A DNA stretch of 64,000 nucleotides from VGBV01 sp963780395 (lineage in GTDB: Bacteria > Actinomycetota > Thermoleophilia > Solirubrobacterales > 70-9): NCBI GenBank assembly GCA_963780395.1, contig CAWABY010000003.1, forward strand, positions 124,001 through 188,000. Reading direction: 5' to 3'. Shown here piece after piece: positions 24,900 through 32,496 of this stretch. The position numbers and the translations under genes were made by a program. The notes below the pieces were generated by a model. It made no database searches. It saw nothing but the letters and a program-made list of their open reading frames with translations, and was not told the origin of the DNA. Position 1 is the stretch's first letter, and each line of letters opens with the position of its first letter.

Positions 24900-25177
24900 T
24901 GGAGTCAAGCACCAGCACGGGCGCCGCACTCGGCCCCACCGGCAACGGCCGCTTCGCGCCGCCTCCCCCCGGCACCCGGTCGGCCGATCAGATCCGCCGC
25001 GACATCGTCGACCAGCGCACCGAGCTGTCGCGCTCGGTCGATGCCCTGCGCGGACGCTGGGTCGAGGCCACCGACATCGGCGCCCAGATCAAGAAGCACA
25101 AGGGCGAGCTGATCGCCGGCGCGGCCGTGGTCGGCGTCCTGGTCGGTTTCATGGCGCTGCGGCGCCGCCGCCGCTAG
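24899..25177 (+). CDS. DUF3618-family membrane protein
   Basis: A 92-residue protein with the DUF3618 signature: a helix RSADQIRRDIVDQRTELSRS followed by a short amphipathic stretch and one C-terminal membrane helix (LIAGAAVVGVLVGFMAL) ending in a basic cluster. DUF3618 genes usually follow holin-X genes in actinobacteria, as here. Molecular function unknown. Confidence 0.83.
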   Translation: MESSTSTGAALGPTGNGRFAPPPPGTRSADQIRRDIVDQRTELSRSVDALRGRWVEATDIGAQIKKHKGELIAGAAVVGVLVGFMALRRRRR

Positions 25178-25186
25178 CCGGCGCGC

Positions 25187-26071
25187 CTAGTCCAGGCCCA
25201 GCGCGGCGCGCGTCGTCGCGCCGATGCCGAGCAGTCCCGGGCCGACGTGGGCGCCGACCACCGGCCCCATCTCCGACATCACGGCCGGCTCGCTGCTGAA
25301 GATCGGACGGCACGCCTCGACCAGGCTCTCGGCGGCTTCGGGATCCTGGATGTGGTTCACGACCCAGGCGTCGGCGCCGTCCTCGTGACGCTGCTTGGCG
25401 TAGCCGACCAGCCGTTCGATCGAGCGGGCGCGGGTGCGCACCCGCTCGACCGGGGTGACCTCCTCCTCGAAGGTCAGGATCGGCTTGATCTTCAGGGTGG
25501 TGCCGATCCAGGCGCCCGCGGTCCCGATGCGGCCGCCGCGGCGCAGGTACTCGAGCGTGTCCACCGCGAACCACAGCTTCAGGTTCGCCCGTGACTCCTC
25601 GGCGCGAGCAGCGACCTCCTCGGCCGATCCGCCCTCCTCGGCGGCGCTGACCGCTCCCAGCACGACCATCGCCATCCCGCCGGCGGCAGTCCTCGAGTCC
25701 ACCACGTGAATCCGCTCGCCTCCCTTGCCATCGGCGGTGAGGCGGTCACGCGCCTGCACGGCGGTCTCGTAGGTGCCTGAGATCCCGGCCGAGATGTGGA
25801 TCGAGACGATCTCGCGTCCCTCGGCCAGCAGCGGCTCATAGACGGCGAGAAAATCGCCGACCGACGGCTGCGAGGTGGTCACCGCTTCCTCCGAGGCCCG
25901 CAGGCGCTCGTAGAAGCCATCGAGGTCGTCGAGCAGATCGATCTCGCGCTCCTGTTCGCCCTCCAGCCCGACATAGAGGCTGACCAGGTGGACGTCGTGG
26001 CGCTTCAGCACCTCCGGCGCCAGGTAGGAAGTGGTGTCGGTGACAAGGGCGGGTCGGATCGAGGCGCTCAC
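25187..26071 (-). CDS. DegV-family fatty-acid-binding protein
   Basis: A 294-residue DegV protein. The family binds a fatty acid between two domains; in firmicutes the related FakB feeds exogenous fatty acids to the kinase FakA. The visible signature is VTDTTSYL at the N-terminus, TSQPSVGDF, and SAGISGTYETAV with the Ser/Thr that hold the carboxylate, then RRGGRIG. The GTG start at 26071 is preceded 7 nt upstream by TAGAAC and no ribosome binding site, fitting a leaderless message. Only 25 nt separate it from the divergent epimerase. No FakA homologue is in the window. Confidence 0.88.
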   Translation of the reverse strand: MSASIRPALVTDTTSYLAPEVLKRHDVHLVSLYVGLEGEQEREIDLLDDLDGFYERLRASEEAVTTSQPSVGDFLAVYEPLLAEGREIVSIHISAGISGTYETAVQARDRLTADGKGGERIHVVDSRTAAGGMAMVVLGAVSAAEEGGSAEEVAARAEESRANLKLWFAVDTLEYLRRGGRIGTAGAWIGTTLKIKPILTFEEEVTPVERVRTRARSIERLVGYAKQRHEDGADAWVVNHIQDPEAAESLVEACRPIFSSEPAVMSEMGPVVGAHVGPGLLGIGATTRAALGLD

Positions 26072-26096
26072 AGCGACCGTTCTACCATGCCCGCCG
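26072..26096. promoter_or_regulatory. 25-nt divergent promoter region with overlapping -10 boxes
   Basis: The minus-strand TAGAAC (26084-26079) lies 7 nt before the degV GTG, and the plus-strand TACCAT (26083-26088) lies 8 nt before the epimerase ATG. The two hexamers share two base pairs. If both are used, the genes compete for RNA polymerase. Confidence 0.4.
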
Positions 26097-27143
26097 ATGG
26101 CAACGACGCTCGTCACTGGCGGGACGGGCTTCATCGGCTCGCACGTCGCAAAGCAACTCGCGGCGCGGGGCGACAGGCTGCGGCTGCTGATCCGCGAGGG
26201 GCGCGACGCCTCGCACCTGGACGGGATCGAGTTCGAGCGCGCCGACGGGGACGTCACCGACCGTGACTCGGTGCGGGCCGCGATGGACGGCGTCGAGCGC
26301 GTCTTCCACGTCGCGGGCAAGACCTCGATGAGGCCCGTCGACCGCCAGCGGGTGTTCGAGGTCAACGTCGGCGGCACCCGCAATGTGATGGAGGAGGCGC
26401 TGAAAGCGGGGGTGGCACGGGCCGTGCACACCTCCAGCGCCGGGGCGGTGGGCCCGGCGCGGCCCGAGGGGACCGCCGACGAGTCCCAGCCGTTCACCGC
26501 GGGCCACCTCGGCATCGCCTACATCAACGCCAAGCACGACGCCGAGGCGGTGGCGATGAGGGTGGCGGCGAAGGGCCTGCCGTTGGTCGTCGTCAACCCG
26601 ACCTTCGTGCTGGGCCCCGACGACCCGACCGGGACCTCGAACCGGCTGGTGCGGCGGCTGCTGCTGCGGCGCGTTCCCGCCTACATAAGCGGGGGGCTCA
26701 ACATCGTGGACGTCCGCGATGTCGCCCGCGGCCACCTGCTGGCCGACGAGCGCGGCCAGGAGGGGGAGCGCTACCTGCTCGCCGCTCGCAACTTCACGCT
26801 GCAGCGGCTGTTCGCGGACCTGAGCCGGATCGCCGGCGTGCCGCCGCCGCCGCTGAAGCTGCCCGGGCACGCGCTACTTGCGAGCGTCGAGGCCCTGACA
26901 CGCGCCGGCCTGCCCGCGCCGGCGGCGCCCGACGAGGTGCGCTCGGGGATGCAGTGGTGGACCTACCGCAACGACAAGGCGGTCGGCGAGCTCGGCTTCC
27001 AGCCGCGTCCCCACGAGGAGACGCTCGAGGAGACGGTCGCCTGGCAGCTCGAGCAGCTCGGCCCGCGCGCGAAAGGGCACGTCCTCTCCGACACAGCGTT
27101 GCGTGGCGCCGGCGCGGCCTTCAGGCTGCTTCCCTTCGGGTGA
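26097..27143 (+). CDS. NAD-dependent epimerase (HpnA-like)
   Basis: A 348-residue extended SDR. GGTGFIGSH at residues 8-16 is the NAD(P)-binding loop, HTSSAG holds the catalytic Ser, and YINAK is the YxxxK motif. Overall layout resembles HpnA-type and dihydroflavonol-reductase-like enzymes. The ATG at 26097 is chosen because the Rossmann strand follows at once. It is directly linked (TGATG) to a glutaredoxin-like gene. Substrate not assignable; no other hopanoid genes accompany it. Confidence 0.87.
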   Translation: MATTLVTGGTGFIGSHVAKQLAARGDRLRLLIREGRDASHLDGIEFERADGDVTDRDSVRAAMDGVERVFHVAGKTSMRPVDRQRVFEVNVGGTRNVMEEALKAGVARAVHTSSAGAVGPARPEGTADESQPFTAGHLGIAYINAKHDAEAVAMRVAAKGLPLVVVNPTFVLGPDDPTGTSNRLVRRLLLRRVPAYISGGLNIVDVRDVARGHLLADERGQEGERYLLAARNFTLQRLFADLSRIAGVPPPPLKLPGHALLASVEALTRAGLPAPAAPDEVRSGMQWWTYRNDKAVGELGFQPRPHEETLEETVAWQLEQLGPRAKGHVLSDTALRGAGAAFRLLPFG

Positions 27144-27424
27144 TGGAGGCCGCCCCCTCAGATCCCCGCCGGGTGCTGTACCGCTGCCGCACCCCGTCCA
27201 ACTTCCTCTGCCCCTGCGGCGCCGCCGCCCGCGCACTCAAGGCAGAGGGCCTCACCTACCGCACCGAGCGCGTGCCCTTCGGCCGCGACAAACGGCCCGA
27301 GATCGTCGAGCTCACCGGCCAGACTCGCGTGCCCGTGCTGGTCGATGAGCACGAGGTGATTCACGATTCAAAGCGCATCCGGGAGTACGTGGAGTGGCGC
27401 TATACAATGGATAGCGATGACTGA
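27143..27424 (+). CDS. Glutaredoxin/GST N-terminal-domain protein
   Basis: A 93-residue thioredoxin-fold protein of the glutathione-S-transferase N-terminal type: LYRCRTPSNFLCPCGAAA with Cys residues near the usual active site, the cis-Pro strand TRVPVLV, and the DSKRIREYVEWRY ending. It lacks a GST C-terminal domain. It overlaps the epimerase by one base and the HesB/IscA-like gene by 8 nt, so the three form an operon. A redox role is likely, but the thiol cofactor is unknown. Confidence 0.78.
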   Translation: MEAAPSDPRRVLYRCRTPSNFLCPCGAAARALKAEGLTYRTERVPFGRDKRPEIVELTGQTRVPVLVDEHEVIHDSKRIREYVEWRYTMDSDD

Positions 27425-27791
27425 GACCGCCGACCCGATCACGATCACCGATACGGCCGCGGCCAAGATCAACGAGCTGCTGGCCGACACTCCGGAGGGC
27501 GAGGAGCAGGCGCTTCGCGTCGCCGTCCGCGGGGGCGGCTGCTCGGGCTTCCAGTACGCGCTCGCCTTCGACGCGCCCAAGGCCGACGATCACCGCTTCC
27601 AGGCCCAGGGCGTGAGCGTGGTCGTCGACAAGACCTCGATGCAGTTCGTGTTCGGCTCCGAGGTCGATTGGGTCGACGGACTGCAGGGCGCCGGCTTCTC
27701 GGTCAACAACCCCAATGTCGTCGCCGCCTGCGGCTGCGGCTCCTCCTTCCAGGTGAAGGAAGAGACCGCCGAGCAGGCCGCCTCGGTCTAG
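27417..27791 (+). CDS. erpA: Iron-sulfur cluster insertion protein (ErpA/HesB type)
   Basis: A 124-residue A-type carrier that delivers iron-sulfur clusters to apoproteins. The three conserved cysteines are visible as GGGCSGFQY in the middle and ACGCGSSF near the C-terminus, and the length is close to ErpA/IscA. It overlaps the preceding glutaredoxin-like gene by 8 nt. Nearby genes for BolA and a CGFS glutaredoxin support a local iron-sulfur trafficking cluster. Confidence 0.92.
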   Translation: MTETADPITITDTAAAKINELLADTPEGEEQALRVAVRGGGCSGFQYALAFDAPKADDHRFQAQGVSVVVDKTSMQFVFGSEVDWVDGLQGAGFSVNNPNVVAACGCGSSFQVKEETAEQAASV

Positions 27792-27835
27792 CCGCAGGTC
27801 CCCGCCGTGTCTCCGAGCCCGGCGCCGGACGGCGC

Positions 27836-27841
27836 TAGGCT
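27836..27841 (+). promoter_or_regulatory. -10 box for a leaderless-type start of the DUF2277 gene
   Basis: TAGGCT ends 6 nt upstream of the ATG at 27848 and there is no purine-rich ribosome binding site between the erpA stop and this ATG. Confidence 0.45.
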
Positions 27842-27847
27842 GACGTC

Positions 27848-28120
27848 ATGTGCCGAAACATCAGAACGCTCCATAACTACGCGCCGCCGGCAAGCGCCGA
27901 GGAGGTCCACGAGGCCTCTGTGCAGTACGTGCGCAAGATCAGCGGCTCGACCAAGCCCTCGCAGGCGAACGCCGAGGTGTTCGAGCGGGCTGTCGAGGAG
28001 GTCACCGCTGCCACGCAGCGGCTGCTCGACAGGCTCGTCACCAACGCCCCGCCGAAGGACCGCGAGGTCGAGGCCGAGAAGCGCCGCGCTCGCGCCCGCG
28101 AGCGCTTCGCGACCGCCTAG
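27848..28120 (+). CDS. DUF2277-family protein
   Basis: A 90-residue protein matching DUF2277 over its full length: MCRNIRTLHNYAPPAS at the start, VQYVRKISGSTKPSQAN in the middle and a charged helix at the end. The family is widespread in actinobacteria and has no known function. The near-invariant Cys2 and the KISG..KPS segment suggest ligand binding. It is convergent with the monothiol glutaredoxin gene, 4 nt apart. Confidence 0.88.
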   Translation: MCRNIRTLHNYAPPASAEEVHEASVQYVRKISGSTKPSQANAEVFERAVEEVTAATQRLLDRLVTNAPPKDREVEAEKRRARARERFATA

Positions 28121-28124
28121 GCGC

Positions 28125-28529
28125 CTAGGAGGGCTTGATCTGAATCGGCGGGCTCTGCTGAGGGTCCGCCTGCAGTTCCTGCTTCGCCGAAGGAGGCACC
28201 TCCGCGGGCTGCTCCGCTCCGAGCAGCTGCGCGAGCTCGCCCGACTCGGCCATCTCCTCCACGATGTCGGCGCCGCCCACCAGCTCGCCCTTGACGTAGA
28301 GCTGGGGGAAGGTCTGCCAGTCGGAGATCTCCGCGGTCACGGCTCGCAGCGGCTGCAGTGCCGGCAGCACGTCGAGGGCGGCGTACTCGACGCCCATCGA
28401 GTCGAGCACGCCGACCACGCGCATCGAGAAGCCGCACTGCGGCGCCTCGGGGGTGCCCTTCATGAACAGCAGCACCTCGTGGTCGTTGATCAACTCTTCG
28501 ACCTTGTCCTTGAGCTCGGGCTCAGGCAT
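28125..28529 (-). CDS. Monothiol glutaredoxin (Grx4 type, CGFS)
   Basis: A glutaredoxin of about 134 residues with the CGFS active site (APQCGFSMRVVGVL), the WQTFPQLYVKGELVGG cis-Pro region and the GG glutathione/cluster-binding loop. CGFS glutaredoxins carry 2Fe-2S clusters and pair with BolA; the bolA gene is directly upstream. It has an unusual acidic/proline-rich C-terminal tail of about 30 residues (after LLGAEQPAE). ATG at 28529 is preferred over the GTG at 28535, because TACTCT (28543-28538) then falls 8 nt upstream. Confidence 0.92.
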   Translation of the reverse strand: MPEPELKDKVEELINDHEVLLFMKGTPEAPQCGFSMRVVGVLDSMGVEYAALDVLPALQPLRAVTAEISDWQTFPQLYVKGELVGGADIVEEMAESGELAQLLGAEQPAEVPPSAKQELQADPQQSPPIQIKPS

Positions 28530-28551
28530 CGCCACAGAGAGTAGCGAGCGC

Positions 28552-28788
28552 TCAGCCGGGGACCGAGGTCTTGATCGAGAGGGCGTGTATTGAGCCGTCG
28601 TCGAAGCGGGCCTGGCAGGCCTTCTTCACCAGCTTGTGCTGCTCGATCCGCGACAGGCCCTCGAACTGGGGGGCGCTGACCGTGGCGCGCAGGTGGTCAT
28701 GCGTGCCCGTCTCGTCCACGACCTCGACCTCGGCGCCCGGCAGCGCCGCCTCGATCAGCAGCCTCACCTCGTCGACGGCGATCGCCAT
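28552..28788 (-). CDS. bolA: BolA/IbaG-family protein
   Basis: A 78-residue BolA-fold protein. The hallmark helix and strand FEGLSRIEQHKLVKKAC, with the conserved His that coordinates the shared 2Fe-2S cluster, and HDHLRATVSAPQF are visible. It forms heterodimers with CGFS glutaredoxins in known systems, and such a gene follows 22 nt downstream. Start ATG 28788 has TAGACT (28802-28797) 8 nt upstream and no ribosome binding site, so the message is probably leaderless. Confidence 0.92.
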   Translation of the reverse strand: MAIAVDEVRLLIEAALPGAEVEVVDETGTHDHLRATVSAPQFEGLSRIEQHKLVKKACQARFDDGSIHALSIKTSVPG

Positions 28789-28813
28789 GGGCGCGAAGTC
28801 TAGGGCTGCCAGT

Positions 28814-28912
28814 TAGGATCAATTTCATGCCCGCAGGGAGCGGGCAGCGAAAACAGCCCACATAGGTGGCGGTGCGAGCGGCGGCCACCGTCGACGAGAG
28901 GAGGAAGCTCCG
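28814..28912 (+). promoter_or_regulatory. Promoter and structured 5' leader of the methyltransferase gene
   Basis: TAGGAT (28814-28819) could be a -10 box. The leader then contains a perfect 7-bp hairpin (TGCCCGC 28828-28834, loop AGGGA, GCGGGCA 28840-28846), a second hairpin (GGTGGC 28865-28870 with GCCACC 28884-28889) and the AGGAGG of the gene. An ATG at 28827 opens a 12-codon frame 7 nt after the -10 box. No known riboswitch class was recognised. Confidence 0.4.
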
Positions 28913-29689
28913 GTGAAGACGCGGACGACCGATGCGGTCACTCGGGCATCCTCGGCCGAACGAGAGGTGGCCGATCTGCTGCCGATCGAAGCGGATCCAG
29001 TCGATGCCCAGCGGGTACGCGAGCAGGTTCCCTACTGGTTTCACACCTTCGCCCTGAATCGGTCCGAGGGCATTTACACGCCGGGCACGGCTCGCGACCA
29101 CCGCTACCGCATGCCGGCCATCCCCCGCGACTTCAGCGACCTGCGGGTGCTTGACGTCGGCGCCTTCGACGGCTTCTACGCCTTCCTGGCCGAGGCGAGG
29201 GGAGCCCGCAGCGTGGTCGCGGTCGACAACGAGCAGTACGTCCACTGGGTTCGCGCCCGATGGGGTGTCGAGCTGGAGGGCGGCGAGGGCTTCCGCGCGA
29301 TCAGGGGCCTGCTCGACTCGCGGGTCGAGTACTGGAAGCTCGATGCTTTTGAGCTTGACCGCCTCCCGGGGGGCTTCGATCTCGTCTTCTGCGCCGGAAT
29401 CCTGCACCGCGTCGAGGCGCCCAGGCGGCTGCTGGAAGTCCTCCGACGTCGGATCGCCGGCCGCGGCCGGGTGCTGTTGGAAACCCACGGGGTCCTCGGC
29501 GATTCCAACGACCCGGTCCACCGCTACGGCCCCGGCGAGGTCTATAGGAACGACGACTACGTCTACTGGGGGTTCACCACCGAGGGTCTCGACTTGCTCG
29601 CCCGTGAGGCTGGCTATTCGGGGTTCGAGCCAGTTGACGCCCCGATAATCGACGGGCACCCGCGCATCATCGGCACTCTTCGGATCTAG
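28913..29689 (+). CDS. SAM-dependent methyltransferase (CmoB-like fold)
   Basis: A 258-residue class I methyltransferase. Motif I is LRVLDVGAFDGFYAF, the acidic loop VVAVDNEQYVH follows, and motif IV-like FDLVFCAGILHRV is clear. The N-terminal helical part before residue 70 (REQVPYWFHTFAL, GTARDHRYR) resembles CmoB-type tRNA uridine carboxymethyl/methyltransferases, but the residues that define true CmoB were not verified. GTG start with AGGAGG 8 nt upstream. It stands alone between divergent bolA and the downstream GDPD gene. Confidence 0.85.
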   Translation: MKTRTTDAVTRASSAEREVADLLPIEADPVDAQRVREQVPYWFHTFALNRSEGIYTPGTARDHRYRMPAIPRDFSDLRVLDVGAFDGFYAFLAEARGARSVVAVDNEQYVHWVRARWGVELEGGEGFRAIRGLLDSRVEYWKLDAFELDRLPGGFDLVFCAGILHRVEAPRRLLEVLRRRIAGRGRVLLETHGVLGDSNDPVHRYGPGEVYRNDDYVYWGFTTEGLDLLAREAGYSGFEPVDAPIIDGHPRIIGTLRI

Positions 29690-29790
29690 TCACCCGGCCA
29701 GCACGGACGTGGCGATCGGCGCTTTCACAGGACGTTCACGCGTTGTTCGCAGGCGGGTTACATCGGCCGCGCCCGCACCCGCTGCCATTC

Positions 29791-30561
29791 GTGTCTGTGG
29801 CACTGCCCAGGCTGATCGCCCACAGGCTTGGACGCGACTATGGCGTCGACTCCTCAGCGAGCGCGCTCGAGGGTGCCCTCAGGGGGCCGGTCGACGGCCT
29901 GGAAACGGATGTCTGTCTCACCTCCGACGGTGAGCTCCCGCTCCTGCACGATCCCCTGCTGTCGATCGGCACCACGCTGGAAGGTTGGGCCCATGAGCGG
30001 ACTGCAGCCGAGCTGCGCGGCGCGCGGTTGCGCTCGAGAGAGGGCGCTCCCAGCGACGAGCGCCCCCTCTTCGTCGAGGACCTGCTGGAGGTGGCTCCAC
30101 ACGAGCTCACGATTCAACTCGAGGTCAAGGCGTACGCCGATGCCCAGCTCGCGGCCGCAACCGCGGGGGCGATCTGCCGGCGACACCGGCGCGAACGGCA
30201 CCGGATCGAGGTGATCAGTTTCCACACCGCCGCCTGCGCGACCGCGGCTGCGCACGGCTTTCGGTCCCGGTTGGTGACCTGGGCCGACTACGCGCCCGAG
30301 GCGATGGCGGCGTGGGCGATTCGCCACGGAGTGGCCGGGGTCTCGGTGGAGCATTTCCTGCTCAGCGGGGTCCTGGTACGAACGATGCGGCTCGCCGGTC
30401 TCAGCGTCAACACCGGCACCGTCAATCGCATCGAGCTGCTGGAGCGGATCCTGCCGCTGGAACCCGACGCCGTCTGCACCGACCGACCGCACGAGCTCCG
30501 GGCCGAGGCGGTTGCCGCGGGCATGGCCGCGCCGAGCGAGCCGGCCCTTGTGGCGGCCTGA
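29791..30561 (+). CDS. Glycerophosphodiester phosphodiesterase family protein
   Basis: A 256-residue TIM-barrel phosphodiesterase. The first catalytic His-Arg pair is in LIAHRLG, the metal ligands in GLETDVCLTSDGELPLLHDP, and the C-terminal DAVCTDRPHEL closes the barrel, so the active site seems complete. It hydrolyses glycerophosphodiesters to glycerol-3-phosphate and an alcohol in lipid turnover. No signal peptide is visible. Start uncertain: GTG at 29791 or 29797 fits the fold; a TTG at 29743 adds an unconvincing proline-rich stretch. Confidence 0.83.
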   Translation: MSVALPRLIAHRLGRDYGVDSSASALEGALRGPVDGLETDVCLTSDGELPLLHDPLLSIGTTLEGWAHERTAAELRGARLRSREGAPSDERPLFVEDLLEVAPHELTIQLEVKAYADAQLAAATAGAICRRHRRERHRIEVISFHTAACATAAAHGFRSRLVTWADYAPEAMAAWAIRHGVAGVSVEHFLLSGVLVRTMRLAGLSVNTGTVNRIELLERILPLEPDAVCTDRPHELRAEAVAAGMAAPSEPALVAA

Positions 30562-30580
30562 GACCTGCCCGCGACTTGGC

Positions 30581-31996
30581 TCAGCCCGCCGGGACTGAGC
30601 GCACGCCGGATGCCGCCTCGACCATCTCCTCGACGCGGCAGAACTTGACGCGGGGGCGGCCGTGTGGCTCGCCGGCGGCCTGCTCGGCGGCGTCGATCGC
30701 CTGCCAGCCCTCGTAGGTGATGTGGTCGGACTTTCGCTCGGCCAGCAACGTCTCGATCGCGGTGGCGTCCGCGGCCAGCTCGGGCTCGGGCAGCTGCCCT
30801 TCGGCCAGGTCGGCCAGCAGGCCGTTCACGGTCTCCTGGGAGTCCTTCTTGTTGGTGCCGATCACTCCGGAGGGCCCGCGCTTGATCCAGCCGGTGGCGT
30901 AGAGGCCCGGGACCTGCTCGCCGCCGTCCGTGACCCGCCCGGCCTCGTTGGAGATGACGCCCTTGCGCTCGTCGAAGGGCAGGCTCTCGTCCAGCGGCTT
31001 GCCGAGGTAGCCGATCGAGCGCAGCACCAACCCGCACTCGATCGTCTCGCGCTCTCCCGTGTCGCGCGGGCGGACCGAGCCATCCTCCTCGTGCAGCTCG
31101 TTGCGGCCGATCACGATCCGCTCGACCCTGCCGTCGCCCTCGATCTCAACGGGGGAGGTGAGGAAGCGCAGCACGATCCGCTGTTTCTTGCCTTCCGCCG
31201 GCCGCTGGGAGAACTCGGTGAAGATCTCGACGTTGCGGCGGTTGGTCGGCTCGCAGTCCTCGGAATCGACGTAGGCGCGGCTGATCTCGTCAAGCTCCAT
31301 CTCGGCGGGGTCGATGACGATGTCCGCCTGGGTCATCTCGCCGAGCTCGCGCACCTCGGGGTTGGTGAAGGCGGCTTGCGCGGGCCCGCGGCGGCCGAGC
31401 ACGACGATCTCCCTGACTCCGCTGTTGGATAGGGCTTCGATCGCGTGGTCGGCGGTGTCGGTGCCCTCCAGCTCCTCGCGCGGCAGGGCGAGCATGCGGG
31501 CGACGTCGGCGGCGACGTTGCCGTTGCCGATCACGACCACGCGCTCGCAGGAGAGGTCGTAGCTGTGCTCGGCGCAGTCGGGGTGGGCGTTGTACCAGTT
31601 GACGAACTCGGTGGCCGAGTGGCTGCCGGGCAGGTCCTCACCCGGGATGCCGAGCTGGCGGTCGGTCGAGCTGCCGTAGGCGAAGAGGACCGCGTGGTAG
31701 CGCTCGCGCAGCTCCGCGACGCTGACGTCCTCGCCGATCGTGACGTTGCCGAAGAAGCGGAACTCGGGCCGCGCCGCGGTCTTCTCGTAGACGCGGATCA
31801 CCGACTTGATCTTGGGATGGTCAGGCGCGACGCCGGCGCGGACGAGCCCGAACGGGGTCGGCAGCTTGTCGAACATGTCGACCTCAACCGCGGTCCCCTC
31901 GGGCTTGATCAGCTGCTCGGCCGCGTAGAAGCCCGCCGGGCCGGAGCCGACGATCGCGACGCGCAGGGGGTTTTCCTCGCTTCCGAGCTGCGCCAT
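30581..31996 (-). CDS. fprA: Ferredoxin/flavodoxin-NADP+ reductase, FprA type
   Basis: A 471-residue two-domain flavoprotein of the adrenodoxin-reductase type, which transfers electrons between NADPH and ferredoxin. The FAD loop GSGPAGFYAAEQL is at residues 17-29, the NADP loop GNGNVAADVARM near residue 165, and the conserved C-terminal segment GWIKRGPSGVIGTNKKDS near 385. Length matches mycobacterial FprA. It could serve the P450 at 8.6 kb or heme synthesis enzymes nearby, but no ferredoxin gene is in the window. Confidence 0.93.
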   Translation of the reverse strand: MAQLGSEENPLRVAIVGSGPAGFYAAEQLIKPEGTAVEVDMFDKLPTPFGLVRAGVAPDHPKIKSVIRVYEKTAARPEFRFFGNVTIGEDVSVAELRERYHAVLFAYGSSTDRQLGIPGEDLPGSHSATEFVNWYNAHPDCAEHSYDLSCERVVVIGNGNVAADVARMLALPREELEGTDTADHAIEALSNSGVREIVVLGRRGPAQAAFTNPEVRELGEMTQADIVIDPAEMELDEISRAYVDSEDCEPTNRRNVEIFTEFSQRPAEGKKQRIVLRFLTSPVEIEGDGRVERIVIGRNELHEEDGSVRPRDTGERETIECGLVLRSIGYLGKPLDESLPFDERKGVISNEAGRVTDGGEQVPGLYATGWIKRGPSGVIGTNKKDSQETVNGLLADLAEGQLPEPELAADATAIETLLAERKSDHITYEGWQAIDAAEQAAGEPHGRPRVKFCRVEEMVEAASGVRSVPAG

Positions 31997-32053
31997 GGGA
32001 GCGGGAAAGGGTAGGGGATCGCGCCTACGGCGCCGCTGCCTGGGCGCTGCGGG

Positions 32054-32452
32054 TCACGCCCACTCGTTGAGCGCGTGGGTGTTGCCGTCGGGGTCGCGGA
32101 AGAACGCGACCTTGCCGCCTTCGAACTCGATGATGCCCTTGTCGTCGGTCGCGCCGGGGCCGTTGGACTCGTCGTAGCGCTCGAAGCTGACGCCGTTGCC
32201 GCTGAGCTCGTCCACGACCTTCTCCAGGTCGTCCACGACCCAGCCGGCCATGGTCGCGGTGGACTTGCCGGCGTGCTCGGGCGACTCGTAAACGCTGATT
32301 CCGGTGCCCTTCCCGCCCTTGTAGCTGATGGGCCCGTCAGGGGTGTTGTCGCTCATCACCTCGAGGCCGAGCTTCTGGCCGTAGAACTCCTTCGCCTTCT
32401 CGATGTCGGCCGTCGCGAACACCGCGCCGACCTCGTAGTCGCTCATGCCCAT
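32054..32452 (-). CDS. VOC-superfamily (glyoxalase/bleomycin-resistance fold) protein
   Basis: A 132-residue protein with two beta-alpha-beta-beta-beta modules of the vicinal oxygen chelate fold: VGAVFATADIEKAKEFYGQ and the end GGKVAFFRDPDGNTHALNEW. AGGAGG stands 7 nt upstream of ATG 32452, which beats the alternative at 32446. Metal ligands are only partly recognisable, so a binding role is as likely as catalysis. It lies between hemQ and fprA on the same strand. Confidence 0.83.
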   Translation of the reverse strand: MGMSDYEVGAVFATADIEKAKEFYGQKLGLEVMSDNTPDGPISYKGGKGTGISVYESPEHAGKSTATMAGWVVDDLEKVVDELSGNGVSFERYDESNGPGATDDKGIIEFEGGKVAFFRDPDGNTHALNEWA

Positions 32453-32496
32453 TCCGCTTCCTCCTGTTCGCAGCCTTCGAGGCGCTTCTACCCGCC

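Noticed and set aside
22275..24929. An 884-codon open frame on the minus strand
   Set aside because: It is antisense to the TetR, hydrolase and holin-X genes, and its composition (Arg/Leu/Gly/Val with repeated HQR) is that of a shadow frame.
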